The position numbers and the translations under genes were made by a program. A model generated the notes under the pieces. That model saw only the letters and a list, made by a program, of their open reading frames with translations. It searched no databases and was not told the origin of the DNA. This document shows, piece after piece, positions 9,189 through 15,884 of a stretch of DNA of 44,070 bases. This DNA is from an uncultured Bacteroidales bacterium (GTDB taxonomy: Bacteria; Bacteroidota; Bacteroidia; Bacteroidales; F082), in contig CAMJQC010000020.1 in the NCBI GenBank assembly GCA_946407975.1, forward strand, positions 1-44,070, written 5' to 3'. Position 1 is the first letter of the stretch, and every line of letters starts with the position of its first letter.

Positions 9189-9217
9189 CGAATCACTAGT
9201 GTAATAGTCAAAAGACG

Positions 9218-9745
9218 ATGGAGATCTTACAGTTTTCTTTTGCTCTTGAAGAAGACCTTAAAGTTGTCGGCATCAACACCAGTATGGTGGACTACAAATT
9301 GGCGTGGCTGATGAATCAAAGACTCCATTTCGAATTTGTCAGGCAAGGCGACATTGTCAGAAACGGTGGACATCACGCTTTTTTCTATTACAAGCCGGGT
9401 GAAAACAGCAACATTTACAATCTGATTTCGAATTATGCCGATGGGCACGTCTTTCTTGACAAGATGAAACCCCGCGTCGACTATTTCTTAATTATCAAGG
9501 AAGACATTTCAGAAGAACAATTACAAAGCATCATTTCAAAGGTGCGTAGCATCAGCGGCGTCAACTATGCTTTCTTGCTTGATTTGGAAATGGATAAGCG
9601 CATGGATCAGACCTTGGAAACGATTGAGTTGCATGAAAATGACCAGATGAAAAAACTGAACGACCGACGCACCCTTGAATATGCCAAGCGTCAAGCGGCT
9701 CAAAAACAGGAAGAACGAAAAAGACAAAGCAGCCCGTCGCTATGA
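9218..9745 (+). CDS. IPExxxVDY family protein
   Basis: This 175-residue protein belongs to a Bacteroidota-restricted family of unknown function named for a short N-terminal motif, here in the form INTSMVDYKLAW (residues about 19-30). It is soluble with no signal peptide, and ends in a highly charged, probably helical tail rich in K, R, Q and E. The family is usually found beside rnc, as here, 114 bases downstream, which suggests a link to RNA metabolism but proves nothing. It has its own promoter and ends in a good intrinsic terminator. The family assignment rests on length, the motif and the neighbourhood. Confidence 0.75.
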   Translation: MEILQFSFALEEDLKVVGINTSMVDYKLAWLMNQRLHFEFVRQGDIVRNGGHHAFFYYKPGENSNIYNLISNYADGHVFLDKMKPRVDYFLIIKEDISEEQLQSIISKVRSISGVNYAFLLDLEMDKRMDQTLETIELHENDQMKKLNDRRTLEYAKRQAAQKQEERKRQSSPSL

Positions 9746-9762
9746 CAGGCTGCCTTTTGCCT

Positions 9763-9787
9763 GCGGTTCGGTCGGACCGCTTTTTTT
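9763..9787 (+). terminator. Intrinsic terminator after the IPExxxVDY gene
   Basis: GCGGTTC (9763-9769) pairs with GGACCGC (9774-9780) across a GGTC loop, with one T-G pair, followed by seven T residues. It also marks the 3' end of the converging ssb array. Confidence 0.8.
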
Positions 9788-9947
9788 AGGCTTCATACCA
9801 GTCGATGGAAAGAAGCTCGTTGGGAAAGATTTCAGTAGAACTGAGCCGGATGCCGTTTCTGACTTCAGAAGGACCGTAGAGAATTCTTAGACAGGCGTCT
9901 TCCTGAGGCACACTCTTGTTTGAAACCGAGTTGCGAATCTTGTTCAT
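9786..9947 (-). CDS. 53-residue ORF, probable internally deleted fourth ssb copy
   Basis: An ATG-started frame of 53 codons begins 7 bases after the stop of the last full ssb gene. It opens with MNKIRNSV, echoing the MSTMRNSV start of the three ssb paralogues, and ends with GIRLSSTEI...LLSIDWYEA, which lines up with TEIQIEDFYPLDWED and MEIRLNNFMLLDWEN at the ends of its neighbours. The OB-fold middle, including the region around WxxVxAW, is absent. It is most simply a deletion derivative of a fourth array unit. The frame is open throughout, so it could still make a miniature protein. It was judged by eye without an alignment program. Confidence 0.5.
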   Translation of the reverse strand: MNKIRNSVSNKSVPQEDACLRILYGPSEVRNGIRLSSTEIFPNELLSIDWYEA

Positions 9948-9954
9948 AGCGCTT

Positions 9955-10314
9955 TCAAGATTTGGCTGCGGAGTCTTCCCAGTCAAGGGGATAGAAATCC
10001 TCAATCTGAATCTCCGTGATGTCATGACGGCCTTTAGAATCTGTCCAGTCGCGGGTGCGCAGTTTGCCCGTGATGGCAACGCGAAGACCTTTGCGGACAA
10101 GTTTGGAGACCCGTTTGGCTACGTCATCCCATGCGATGATGTTAAACCATTGCGTGTTGGTTGTCCATTCTTTCTTAGCATTCTGATACGACTCGTTTAC
10201 GGCAAGGGAAAAATGCGTGACGGAGCGATTGTTTTCAAAAGTCCTCGTCTGTGGATCTGCTCCTGGGCGGCCAATCAGCTTGACCGAATTTCTCATTGTA
10301 CTCATAGCGTTCAT
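9955..10314 (-). CDS. ssb: Short single-stranded DNA-binding protein, array copy 1
   Basis: SSB family OB-fold protein of at most 119 residues, binding single-stranded DNA. The start motif MRNSVKLIGRPGADPQ, the core NTQWFNIIAWDDVAKRV and the end TEIQIEDFYPLDWED are all present. The acidic tip (DDDIPF-like) through which housekeeping SSB recruits partner enzymes is missing: the protein stops at WEDSAAKS. The longest frame adds MNA before MSTMRNSV; the other two copies start at MSTM, so the true start may be 10305. It is the most downstream full copy, 16 bases after copy 2, and is followed by the 53-codon remnant. Copies share a conserved beginning but differ at many internal positions, so the duplication is not recent. 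Confidence 0.88.
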   Translation of the reverse strand: MNAMSTMRNSVKLIGRPGADPQTRTFENNRSVTHFSLAVNESYQNAKKEWTTNTQWFNIIAWDDVAKRVSKLVRKGLRVAITGKLRTRDWTDSKGRHDITEIQIEDFYPLDWEDSAAKS

Positions 10315-10330
10315 TATTTACGTTAATAGT

Positions 10331-10681
10331 TTAATCGGCTTGCTTTTTTTCAAAATCGACGGGCATCATATCCGACAAGACGACCTCTACCGTGCTGCGA
10401 CGGTTGCCGTCTTTATCAGTCCATTCATTGTTGCGCAGGGAGCCTTCAATGGCGACCATGAAACCTTTTCTGACGATTTTCATCACGCGGTCAGCCAGAC
10501 CGTTCCAGGCGGTGATGCTGATCCATTGCGTGTTTTCAATGCGTTCGTTTTCTTCGTTAGTGTAAGTCTCGTTTACGGCAAGGCGGAAACGGGCGACTCT
10601 CTGGTTGTTGTCAAAGTTTTTCATCTCTGGGTCTGCACCCGGGCGGCCAATCAGCATGACCGAATTTCTCATAGTACTCAT
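10331..10681 (-). CDS. ssb: Short single-stranded DNA-binding protein, array copy 2
   Basis: The 116-residue SSB paralogue begins MSTMRNSVMLIGRPGADPE and keeps the OB-fold core (NTQWISITAWNGLADRV, GFMVAIEGSLRNNEW). It ends ...MMPVDFEKKQAD without an acidic DxxPF tip. It lies 50 bases downstream of copy 3. The leader just before the ATG (CATAGTGTGT read on the plus strand, followed by TTTTAAA) is nearly the same as that of copy 3, so the duplicated unit included the ribosome-binding region. Probably one transcript with copies 1 and 3. Confidence 0.88.
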   Translation of the reverse strand: MSTMRNSVMLIGRPGADPEMKNFDNNQRVARFRLAVNETYTNEENERIENTQWISITAWNGLADRVMKIVRKGFMVAIEGSLRNNEWTDKDGNRRSTVEVVLSDMMPVDFEKKQAD

Positions 10682-10731
10682 AGTGTGTGTGTTTTAAAGA
10701 TTAATTATTACAGTTTTTCAATTTGATACCA

Positions 10732-11070
10732 TTAGTTTTCCCAATCCAGAAGCATAAAGTTGTTCAGACGAATCTCCATCGTGTTATGACGGACGCCATT
10801 CGGATCAGTCCATCCATTATTGCGCAGCGCGCCGTCGATGGCAATGCGCTTTCCTTTTTTTACTACTTGTGCGACACGCTCGGCCGTTTGGTCCCAAGCG
10901 ACCACGGTAAACCATTGCGTAGTATTGACGCGTTTTTTGTCTGCGTTCAGGTGTGAGTCATTCACGGCGAGATTGAAGCGCGTGATGATGTGATTGTTGT
11001 TGAAGGTCTTCGTTTCAGGTTCTGCACCCGGGCGGCCGATTAAGACGACCGAATTTCTCATTGTACTCAT
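10732..11070 (-). CDS. ssb: Short single-stranded DNA-binding protein, array copy 3
   Basis: The first gene of the array, 112 residues. It opens MSTMRNSVVLIGRPGAEPE, has the core TTQWFTVVAWDQTAERV and ends MEIRLNNFMLLDWEN, again with no acidic tip. It is divergent from the LytTR regulator, whose start is 275 bases away. The region between holds a possible promoter at 11136-11143 and repeated CGTTTGT motifs. None of the three copies looks like a normal full-length replication SSB, so a housekeeping ssb is expected elsewhere in the genome. Confidence 0.88.
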   Translation of the reverse strand: MSTMRNSVVLIGRPGAEPETKTFNNNHIITRFNLAVNDSHLNADKKRVNTTQWFTVVAWDQTAERVAQVVKKGKRIAIDGALRNNGWTDPNGVRHNTMEIRLNNFMLLDWEN

Positions 11071-11135
11071 AGTGTGTAAAGTTTTAAAAGTTATGAATTA
11101 AGTTAATTGAGTGTCGTTCGTTTTGTTTGACGATG

Positions 11136-11143
11136 CAAAGAAA
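11136..11143 (-). promoter_or_regulatory. Possible -7 box of the ssb array
   Basis: TTTCTTTG on the minus strand differs from TAnnTTTG at one position and lies 65 bases before the first ssb ATG. Confidence 0.4.
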
Positions 11144-11164
11144 ATACGTCTGTCAAGACTAAAG

Positions 11165-11208
11165 CGTTGATTATACGTTTGTAACCGATAGTAGCCGTTT
11201 GTCAACGG
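11165..11208. promoter_or_regulatory. Repeated CGTTTGT motif, candidate LytTR operator
   Basis: CGTT words start at 11165, 11176 and 11196; the last two are full CGTTTGT copies 20 bases apart, about two helical turns. LytTR domains usually bind pairs of short direct repeats with a GTT core at about this spacing. The last copy is also part of the palindrome CCGTT-TGTC-AACGG (11195-11208). The site lies between the ssb array and the lytTR gene. The operator role is inferred. Confidence 0.4.
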
Positions 11209-11313
11209 ATTTATATCAGAATATCAATCAAATATGATGATTCAATAAAAAGACAGAAAGCGCGATGTTTTTACATAAAAACGGATTTGATAGAAAAATA
11301 TTAAGGTTTTTTG

Positions 11314-11321
11314 TATTTTTG
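11314..11321 (+). promoter_or_regulatory. -7 promoter box of the LytTR gene
   Basis: TATTTTTG lies 24 bases before the ATG at 11346. It places the transcript start downstream of the earlier in-frame start at 11265, so 11346 is the better start. An inverted repeat GTTTTT-ACAT-AAAAAC sits at 11267-11282, upstream of the box. Confidence 0.6.
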
Positions 11322-11345
11322 CGACCGATAAAAAACGAACATCCA

Positions 11346-12149
11346 ATGTCAGTACCGAGGCCATATTTCAGAAAGGGAGGTTTTTTCGCCCACGTGTTGG
11401 GAATCCCGGTCTTTGTTATGTGTTTTTTGCTGCTGTTTTGGCCCGCCGGTTTCAGACATTATGATGTCAGTTTTTCTAGGTATTCTTTCCATGCCACCAT
11501 CATTGCCTGCATTATTCTGGGCGTACTGCTCATCTCTCGTTTTATCTTAAGAGCCCTGTCACGGAACGATAATGCGAACTGGATGCAATGCTACCTGTTT
11601 TCAATGATTGAAGTGGTGTTTTCATCCGGTTTTTGCGCTTTGTACCTTTGGCTGGTATCGCATAAGGCGCAGGCCTATTTCTGGTATTTTGGCAATTCAT
11701 TGATTTATCTTGGCGTTTTGATGCTCATCGCCTATGTCATCATCGACTTGTATTATGCCATGGTGGAGAAAGATGAAAAATACCGTGTAGCAACGGAAGT
11801 CCGGCAAGGTGAAAAGATCCGTTTTCTGGATGAGCGCGGCAATCTGAAACTGTTGGTGGCCCCCGAAGCGATTCTTTACATCCAGTCGGATGAAAACTAT
11901 CTGAAGATCTGCTATTTGGAGGACGAGAAGATTACGGTTTACACGTTGCGAAATTCCATGAAACGGATAGAGGAACTCTGTGCCAAAAACGGCCTCGTTC
12001 GTTGTCACCGCTCTTATTTTGTCAATAAGACACACGTCAAGGTTTTGCAGAAGGAAAAAGACTTCACCTATGCCGTGCTGGATGTTCCTAACGCCGCTCA
12101 CATCCCCGTCAGCAAGAATTATTACGACCAGTTGTCGGCAATTCTGTAA
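11346..12149 (+). CDS. Membrane-anchored LytTR family transcriptional regulator
   Basis: The 267-residue protein has four hydrophobic segments (about residues 15-35, 48-68, 84-105 and 115-135) and then a cytoplasmic LytTR DNA-binding domain (about 160-267), recognisable by ILYIQSDENYLKICYL, the central TLRNSMKRIEELC and LVRCHRSYFVNKTHV. It has no receiver domain, so it is a one-component regulator that would sense something in or at the membrane. An earlier in-frame start at 11265 lies upstream of the -7 box and was rejected. It diverges from the three ssb genes and precedes hydG; CGTTTGT motifs occur on both sides of it. Targets are unknown, but autoregulation and control of the ssb array are the obvious guesses. 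Confidence 0.88.
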   Translation: MSVPRPYFRKGGFFAHVLGIPVFVMCFLLLFWPAGFRHYDVSFSRYSFHATIIACIILGVLLISRFILRALSRNDNANWMQCYLFSMIEVVFSSGFCALYLWLVSHKAQAYFWYFGNSLIYLGVLMLIAYVIIDLYYAMVEKDEKYRVATEVRQGEKIRFLDERGNLKLLVAPEAILYIQSDENYLKICYLEDEKITVYTLRNSMKRIEELCAKNGLVRCHRSYFVNKTHVKVLQKEKDFTYAVLDVPNAAHIPVSKNYYDQLSAIL

Positions 12150-12159
12150 AAATTATCGA

Positions 12160-12192
12160 TTTTGTAACATTTGTGACATTCCGTTTGTACGG
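12160..12192. promoter_or_regulatory. TTTGTnAC repeats between the LytTR gene and hydG
   Basis: Three TTTGT words (12161, 12170 and 12184) occur in 33 bases. The last is centred in the palindrome CCGT-TTGT-ACGG (12181-12192), closely similar to CCGTT-TGTC-AACGG upstream of the LytTR gene. Confidence 0.35.
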
Positions 12193-12199
12193 AATTATA

Positions 12200-12240
12200 G
12201 ACTTTTGCCGTCGCAATAAGGTAATAGTGCCTTATTTTTT
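12200..12240 (+). promoter_or_regulatory. Possible hydG promoter followed by a hairpin with U-run
   Basis: GACTTTTG (12200-12207) is one base off TAnnTTTG. Directly after it AATAAGG (12215-12221) can pair with CCTTATT (12230-12236), followed by four more T. This is either the terminator of the LytTR gene or, if the promoter is real, an attenuator-like element in the hydG leader. Confidence 0.35.
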
Positions 12241-12270
12241 GACAAAAGACCAACCTCAAAAGACAACGTT

Positions 12271-13725
12271 ATGCAATTCCATCCTGAAAAATGCAGAATT
12301 CCCGATGAACCCAACCGTCCGTTTATCGATTCGGAAGAGATTTGGGACTATATCAACAATACGAAAAGCACCCCAGAACGTGTGCGCGAAATCATCCAGA
12401 AGTCGCTCGACAAGAACCGTCTGACGATGGAAGAGACCGCCGTCCTCATCAACGCCACCGACCCAGCTTTGGTGGAGGAGATCAAGGAAGGCGCCCGCGA
12501 ACTGAAACGTCGTGTCTATGGCAACCGCATCGTGCTCTTCGCCCCTCTGTATGTGGGTAACTATTGCATCAACAACTGTGTATACTGCGGTTTCCGCAAA
12601 TCAAACAAGGAACAGGTGCGTACGACCCTCACCGATGAAGAACTGATTCATAACGTGGAGGCCTTGGAGGACGATGGACAGAAACGTCTCATCCTCGTCT
12701 ATGGCGAGTCACCGCTCTATTCTCCGGAATACATCGCCCATACGGTGAAGGTGACCTACGCCACTCATAAGGGCAAAGGCTCCATCCGTCGTGTCAATAT
12801 CAATGCCGCTCCGCTCGATGTGGAAGGTTTTCGCACCGTGAAGGAAGCCGGTATCGGCACCTATCAGATCTTCCAGGAGACTTACTGCCCGGAAGTGTAC
12901 AACGACTATCATCCGATCAACACCAAAAAAGGCGATTACAATTGGCGTCTTACCGCTATGGACCGCGCCCAAGAGGCTGGCATCGACGACAATGGTGTGG
13001 GAATCCTCTTCGGTCTTTATGACTGGCGTTATGAAGTGCTGGCCATGATCCGTCACACCAACCACTTGGAGGCTTGCTTCAACGTGGGTCCGCACACCAT
13101 CTCCTTCCCGCGTATCAAGGATGCGTCAGGCCTGAACATCGACAAGAAATACTTCGTGGATGACGACACCTTCGAGAAGATCATCGCTATCTTCCGTCTG
13201 GCCGTTCCTTACACTGGCATGATCCTGACCGCACGTGAGGACGCTGCTTTTCGCGCCAAGGCCATCGAATACGGCATCTCTCAGATCGACGGCGGCACCA
13301 ACCTCCAGATTGGCGACTATAAATACCATCACGAAGAAGAAGAGAAGAACACCGATAAGCAGGAAAACCAAAACCTGCACCGCGAGCAATTCAAGATCGG
13401 TGACGACCGCAGTCTTGGCGACATCATCGACAAACTCCTCGACCACGATTTCATCCCTAGCTTCTGCACGGCTTGCTATCGTCTGGGTCGTACGGGCGAA
13501 CACTTCATGGAATTCTCCGTACCTGGCTTTATCAAGCGATTCTGCACGCCGAACGCCATCCTTACGCTGACCGAATATCTCGTAGATTATGCCACTCCCG
13601 AGGTGGCCGCCAAGGGATGGAAATGCATCGAGCATAATTATAAAAACGTCGACCCGCAGTTCCTTGACGAGCTGAAAAACCGCATCGAACGCATCAAGCA
13701 AGGCGAACGCGACCTGTATTTCTAA
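12271..13725 (+). CDS. hydG: [FeFe] hydrogenase maturation radical SAM enzyme HydG
   Basis: HydG cleaves tyrosine to give the CO and CN ligands of the hydrogenase H-cluster. The 484 residues carry the radical-SAM cluster motif C99-x3-C103-x2-C106 (YCINNCVYCGF) and the C-terminal auxiliary-cluster motif CTAC-x22-C (CTACYRLGRTG ... RFC) that separates HydG from ThiH. The flanks TLTDEELIHNVEAL and GIGTYQIFQETYCPE are also typical. hydF follows after a strong terminator, with its own promoter. hydE and a hydrogenase gene are not in the window, so the maturation set is dispersed in this genome. Confidence 0.96.
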   Translation: MQFHPEKCRIPDEPNRPFIDSEEIWDYINNTKSTPERVREIIQKSLDKNRLTMEETAVLINATDPALVEEIKEGARELKRRVYGNRIVLFAPLYVGNYCINNCVYCGFRKSNKEQVRTTLTDEELIHNVEALEDDGQKRLILVYGESPLYSPEYIAHTVKVTYATHKGKGSIRRVNINAAPLDVEGFRTVKEAGIGTYQIFQETYCPEVYNDYHPINTKKGDYNWRLTAMDRAQEAGIDDNGVGILFGLYDWRYEVLAMIRHTNHLEACFNVGPHTISFPRIKDASGLNIDKKYFVDDDTFEKIIAIFRLAVPYTGMILTAREDAAFRAKAIEYGISQIDGGTNLQIGDYKYHHEEEEKNTDKQENQNLHREQFKIGDDRSLGDIIDKLLDHDFIPSFCTACYRLGRTGEHFMEFSVPGFIKRFCTPNAILTLTEYLVDYATPEVAAKGWKCIEHNYKNVDPQFLDELKNRIERIKQGERDLYF

Positions 13726-13760
13726 AGCATATTTTTTGAGTCATATAGTTTTTCCTAATA

Positions 13761-13797
13761 GAAGCGGGGCGGATGAAAGTCCGCCCCGCTTCCTTTC
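13761..13797 (+). terminator. Strong intrinsic terminator after hydG
   Basis: A perfect 13-bp stem, GAAGCGGGGCGGA (13761-13773) with TCCGCCCCGCTTC (13780-13792), has a six-base loop and a short pyrimidine tail. It separates hydG from hydF. Confidence 0.85.
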
Positions 13798-13853
13798 CGT
13801 GTCACATCCGACATATTCATAAATAAACAACTTGTTTCCTTACAAGAAATTCA

Positions 13854-13861
13854 TATCTTTG
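13854..13861 (+). promoter_or_regulatory. -7 promoter box of hydF
   Basis: TATCTTTG with a TTG at 13832-13834 exactly 19 bases upstream, the best-formed Bacteroidota promoter in the window. The leader before the ATG at 13882 is about 20 bases. Confidence 0.7.
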
Positions 13862-13881
13862 CTGAACAAAACTATACTACC

Positions 13882-15087
13882 ATGGCTAAAGATCTCAAAC
13901 CTCACATCGGCATCTTCGGGCGTCGCAACAACGGCAAAAGCAGCCTCATCAACCTGATCACCGGACAGAACATTGCTATCGTATCCGATCATGCCGGCAC
14001 GACCACCGACCCCGTCAAGAAAAGCATAGAGATTTTTGGCATCGGCCCATGCATCATCATTGATACGGCCGGCATTGACGACCTCGGATCACTTGGTCAG
14101 CAGCGTGTTGAGAAAACCATGCAGGTCATGCAGGAGATAGACTGCGCCATCCTCGTCATTGCCGACAACCAGTTCGGACGCCCCGAGATGGATGTGGCGG
14201 AACGTCTTCAGGAACTGGCGGTGCCTTTCTTTGTGGTTCATAACAAATCGGACTTGCAGCCGCTGAACGAAACGCTGAAAAGCATGGTAGAGAAAGGTTT
14301 GAATACAACGATGGTGGAGTTCAGCGCCCTTTGGCCGGATCGTAAAGACACCCTCATTGAACAACTGAAAAAGACTATCCCGGAATCGGCATTCCAGAAA
14401 GTGTCGTTACTAGGAGGTATCGTCAATGCGGGCGATACGGTGCTGCTAGTCTGTCCCATCGACAGCGAAGCCCCCGATGGCCGCATGATCCTGCCCCAGG
14501 TAATGGCGATTCGTGACGCTTTGGATAACGACTGTATCTGTACAGTGATTAAGGAGACATTGTTAGAGCATTTTTTACAAGTCAAACCTCGTCCGAATCT
14601 GGTGGTCACCGACAGTCAGGTCTTTGCCTATGTCAGCCAGTTGTTGCCCGCCGATATTCCTCTGACCAGTTTCAGTATCCTCATGGCCCGTATGAGAGGC
14701 GATTTTGAGAATTATATAAAAGGTACACCGCACCTCTCGGATCTTAAAGACGGCGATAAAATCCTGATGCTCGAATCTTGCACCCATCAGACCTCTTGCG
14801 AGGACATTGGCCGAGTGAAATTGCCCCGTCTTATTCGGACATTTTCAGGTAAAGAGCTGAGTTTCAACTATATCTCTGGTTTGGCTCCTATTGACAACAT
14901 TCAGCAATATGCCCTCGTCATCCAATGTGGTGGCTGCATGTCAACCCGCAAACAGCTGATCAATCGGACAGATTTGGCTGTCAAGGCTGGTATTCCCATC
15001 AGCAACTACGGCATGGCCATCGCCTATATGACAGGGATTTTCGACAGGGTGTTGGAACCGTATTCTAAATCGCAAGGTTTAACATAG
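13882..15087 (+). CDS. hydF: [FeFe] hydrogenase maturation GTPase HydF
   Basis: HydF is the scaffold on which the 2Fe subcluster is finished before transfer to the hydrogenase. The 401 residues begin with a GTPase domain: P-loop GRRNNGKS (13-20), DTAG (61-64) and NKSD (121-124). A dimerisation region follows, then the cluster-binding domain with ESCTHQTSC and VIQCGGCM. The CxH and CxxC ligand motifs are intact, but the residue just before CxxC, histidine in most HydF proteins I recall, is glutamine here. hydF has its own promoter and is followed after 54 bases by sodB; the pairing with superoxide dismutase fits an oxygen-sensitive enzyme system. Confidence 0.95.
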   Translation: MAKDLKPHIGIFGRRNNGKSSLINLITGQNIAIVSDHAGTTTDPVKKSIEIFGIGPCIIIDTAGIDDLGSLGQQRVEKTMQVMQEIDCAILVIADNQFGRPEMDVAERLQELAVPFFVVHNKSDLQPLNETLKSMVEKGLNTTMVEFSALWPDRKDTLIEQLKKTIPESAFQKVSLLGGIVNAGDTVLLVCPIDSEAPDGRMILPQVMAIRDALDNDCICTVIKETLLEHFLQVKPRPNLVVTDSQVFAYVSQLLPADIPLTSFSILMARMRGDFENYIKGTPHLSDLKDGDKILMLESCTHQTSCEDIGRVKLPRLIRTFSGKELSFNYISGLAPIDNIQQYALVIQCGGCMSTRKQLINRTDLAVKAGIPISNYGMAIAYMTGIFDRVLEPYSKSQGLT

Positions 15088-15141
15088 CACAAATGCAACA
15101 AAACAAACGATATTTATCTAACCTTTTAAAATCTTACTATC

Positions 15142-15726
15142 ATGTTCGAATTAATGGAATTGCCTTTTTTACGCGAAGGCTTAGAGCCTTATATGTCGCG
15201 TGAGACTATTGACTATCACTATGGTCAGCATCATGCTGCCTATGTCAAGAAACTGAACGAACTGATCCAAGAGACCCCTTATGCAAAGAACGCAGATTTG
15301 GACGAGATTGTGCGTAAATCGACGGGCGCATTGTTCAACAACGCTGCTCAGGTATGGAATCACAATTTCTTCTGGCATTGCCTTACCCCGGATAGCAAAG
15401 GCTATCCTGAAAAAGCGCTTGGGAATGCCATTGATGAGACTTTTGGCAGCTTCAAGCAATTTAAGGAGGAGTTCAAGAATAAGGCCGTAGGCCTCTTCGG
15501 CTCAGGATGGGTGTGGCTCGTCGCCGATGGCGAAGGGAAACTCTCGATCGTACAGACCCGCAATGCCGAGAATCCTATCGTCGCCGGTTATAGACCACTA
15601 TTGGTGTGTGACGTCTGGGAACACGCCTATTACATCGACAAACGTAACCTTCGTGGCGCCTATGTCGACGATTTCTGGAATCTCGTCAACTGGGACTTCG
15701 TAGCGCAAAAGTTTGCTGAAAAATAA
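15142..15726 (+). CDS. sodB: Superoxide dismutase, Fe type
   Basis: This enzyme dismutates superoxide in the cytoplasm. The 194 residues have the usual length and no signal peptide. Metal ligands are visible in YHYGQHHAAYV, in NAAQVWNHNFFW and in the C-terminal CDVWEHAYYID. The glutamine of AAQVWNH is the position and residue typical of iron enzymes rather than manganese ones. No clear TAnnTTTG box is seen in the 54 bases after hydF, so it may be read with hydF. Transcription ends at the two-way hairpin shared with glnA. Confidence 0.95.
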   Translation: MFELMELPFLREGLEPYMSRETIDYHYGQHHAAYVKKLNELIQETPYAKNADLDEIVRKSTGALFNNAAQVWNHNFFWHCLTPDSKGYPEKALGNAIDETFGSFKQFKEEFKNKAVGLFGSGWVWLVADGEGKLSIVQTRNAENPIVAGYRPLLVCDVWEHAYYIDKRNLRGAYVDDFWNLVNWDFVAQKFAEK

Positions 15727-15831
15727 ACGACATGAAACATTTATGTCATCATTGGACTTTTCTTGGTTTTAGGCTCATAAGTACGACAAAAGGACAATAA
15801 GATCCAGTGACGAAAGCCATTTTATGAAGAC

Positions 15832-15863
15832 AAAAAAAGCGGAAGAAACTCTTCCGCTTTTTG
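15832..15863. terminator. Bidirectional terminator between sodB and glnA
   Basis: AAAGCGGAAGA (15836-15846) pairs with TCTTCCGCTTT (15850-15860) across a three-base loop, flanked by an A run on the left and T run on the right. It serves both converging genes. Confidence 0.85.
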
Positions 15864-15884
15864 TTATTACTGATGCTGTAAGTC

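Noticed and set aside
12271-13725. hydG as thiamine enzyme thiH
   Set aside because: The C-terminal CTAC-x22-C cluster motif and the length fit HydG, and hydF follows.
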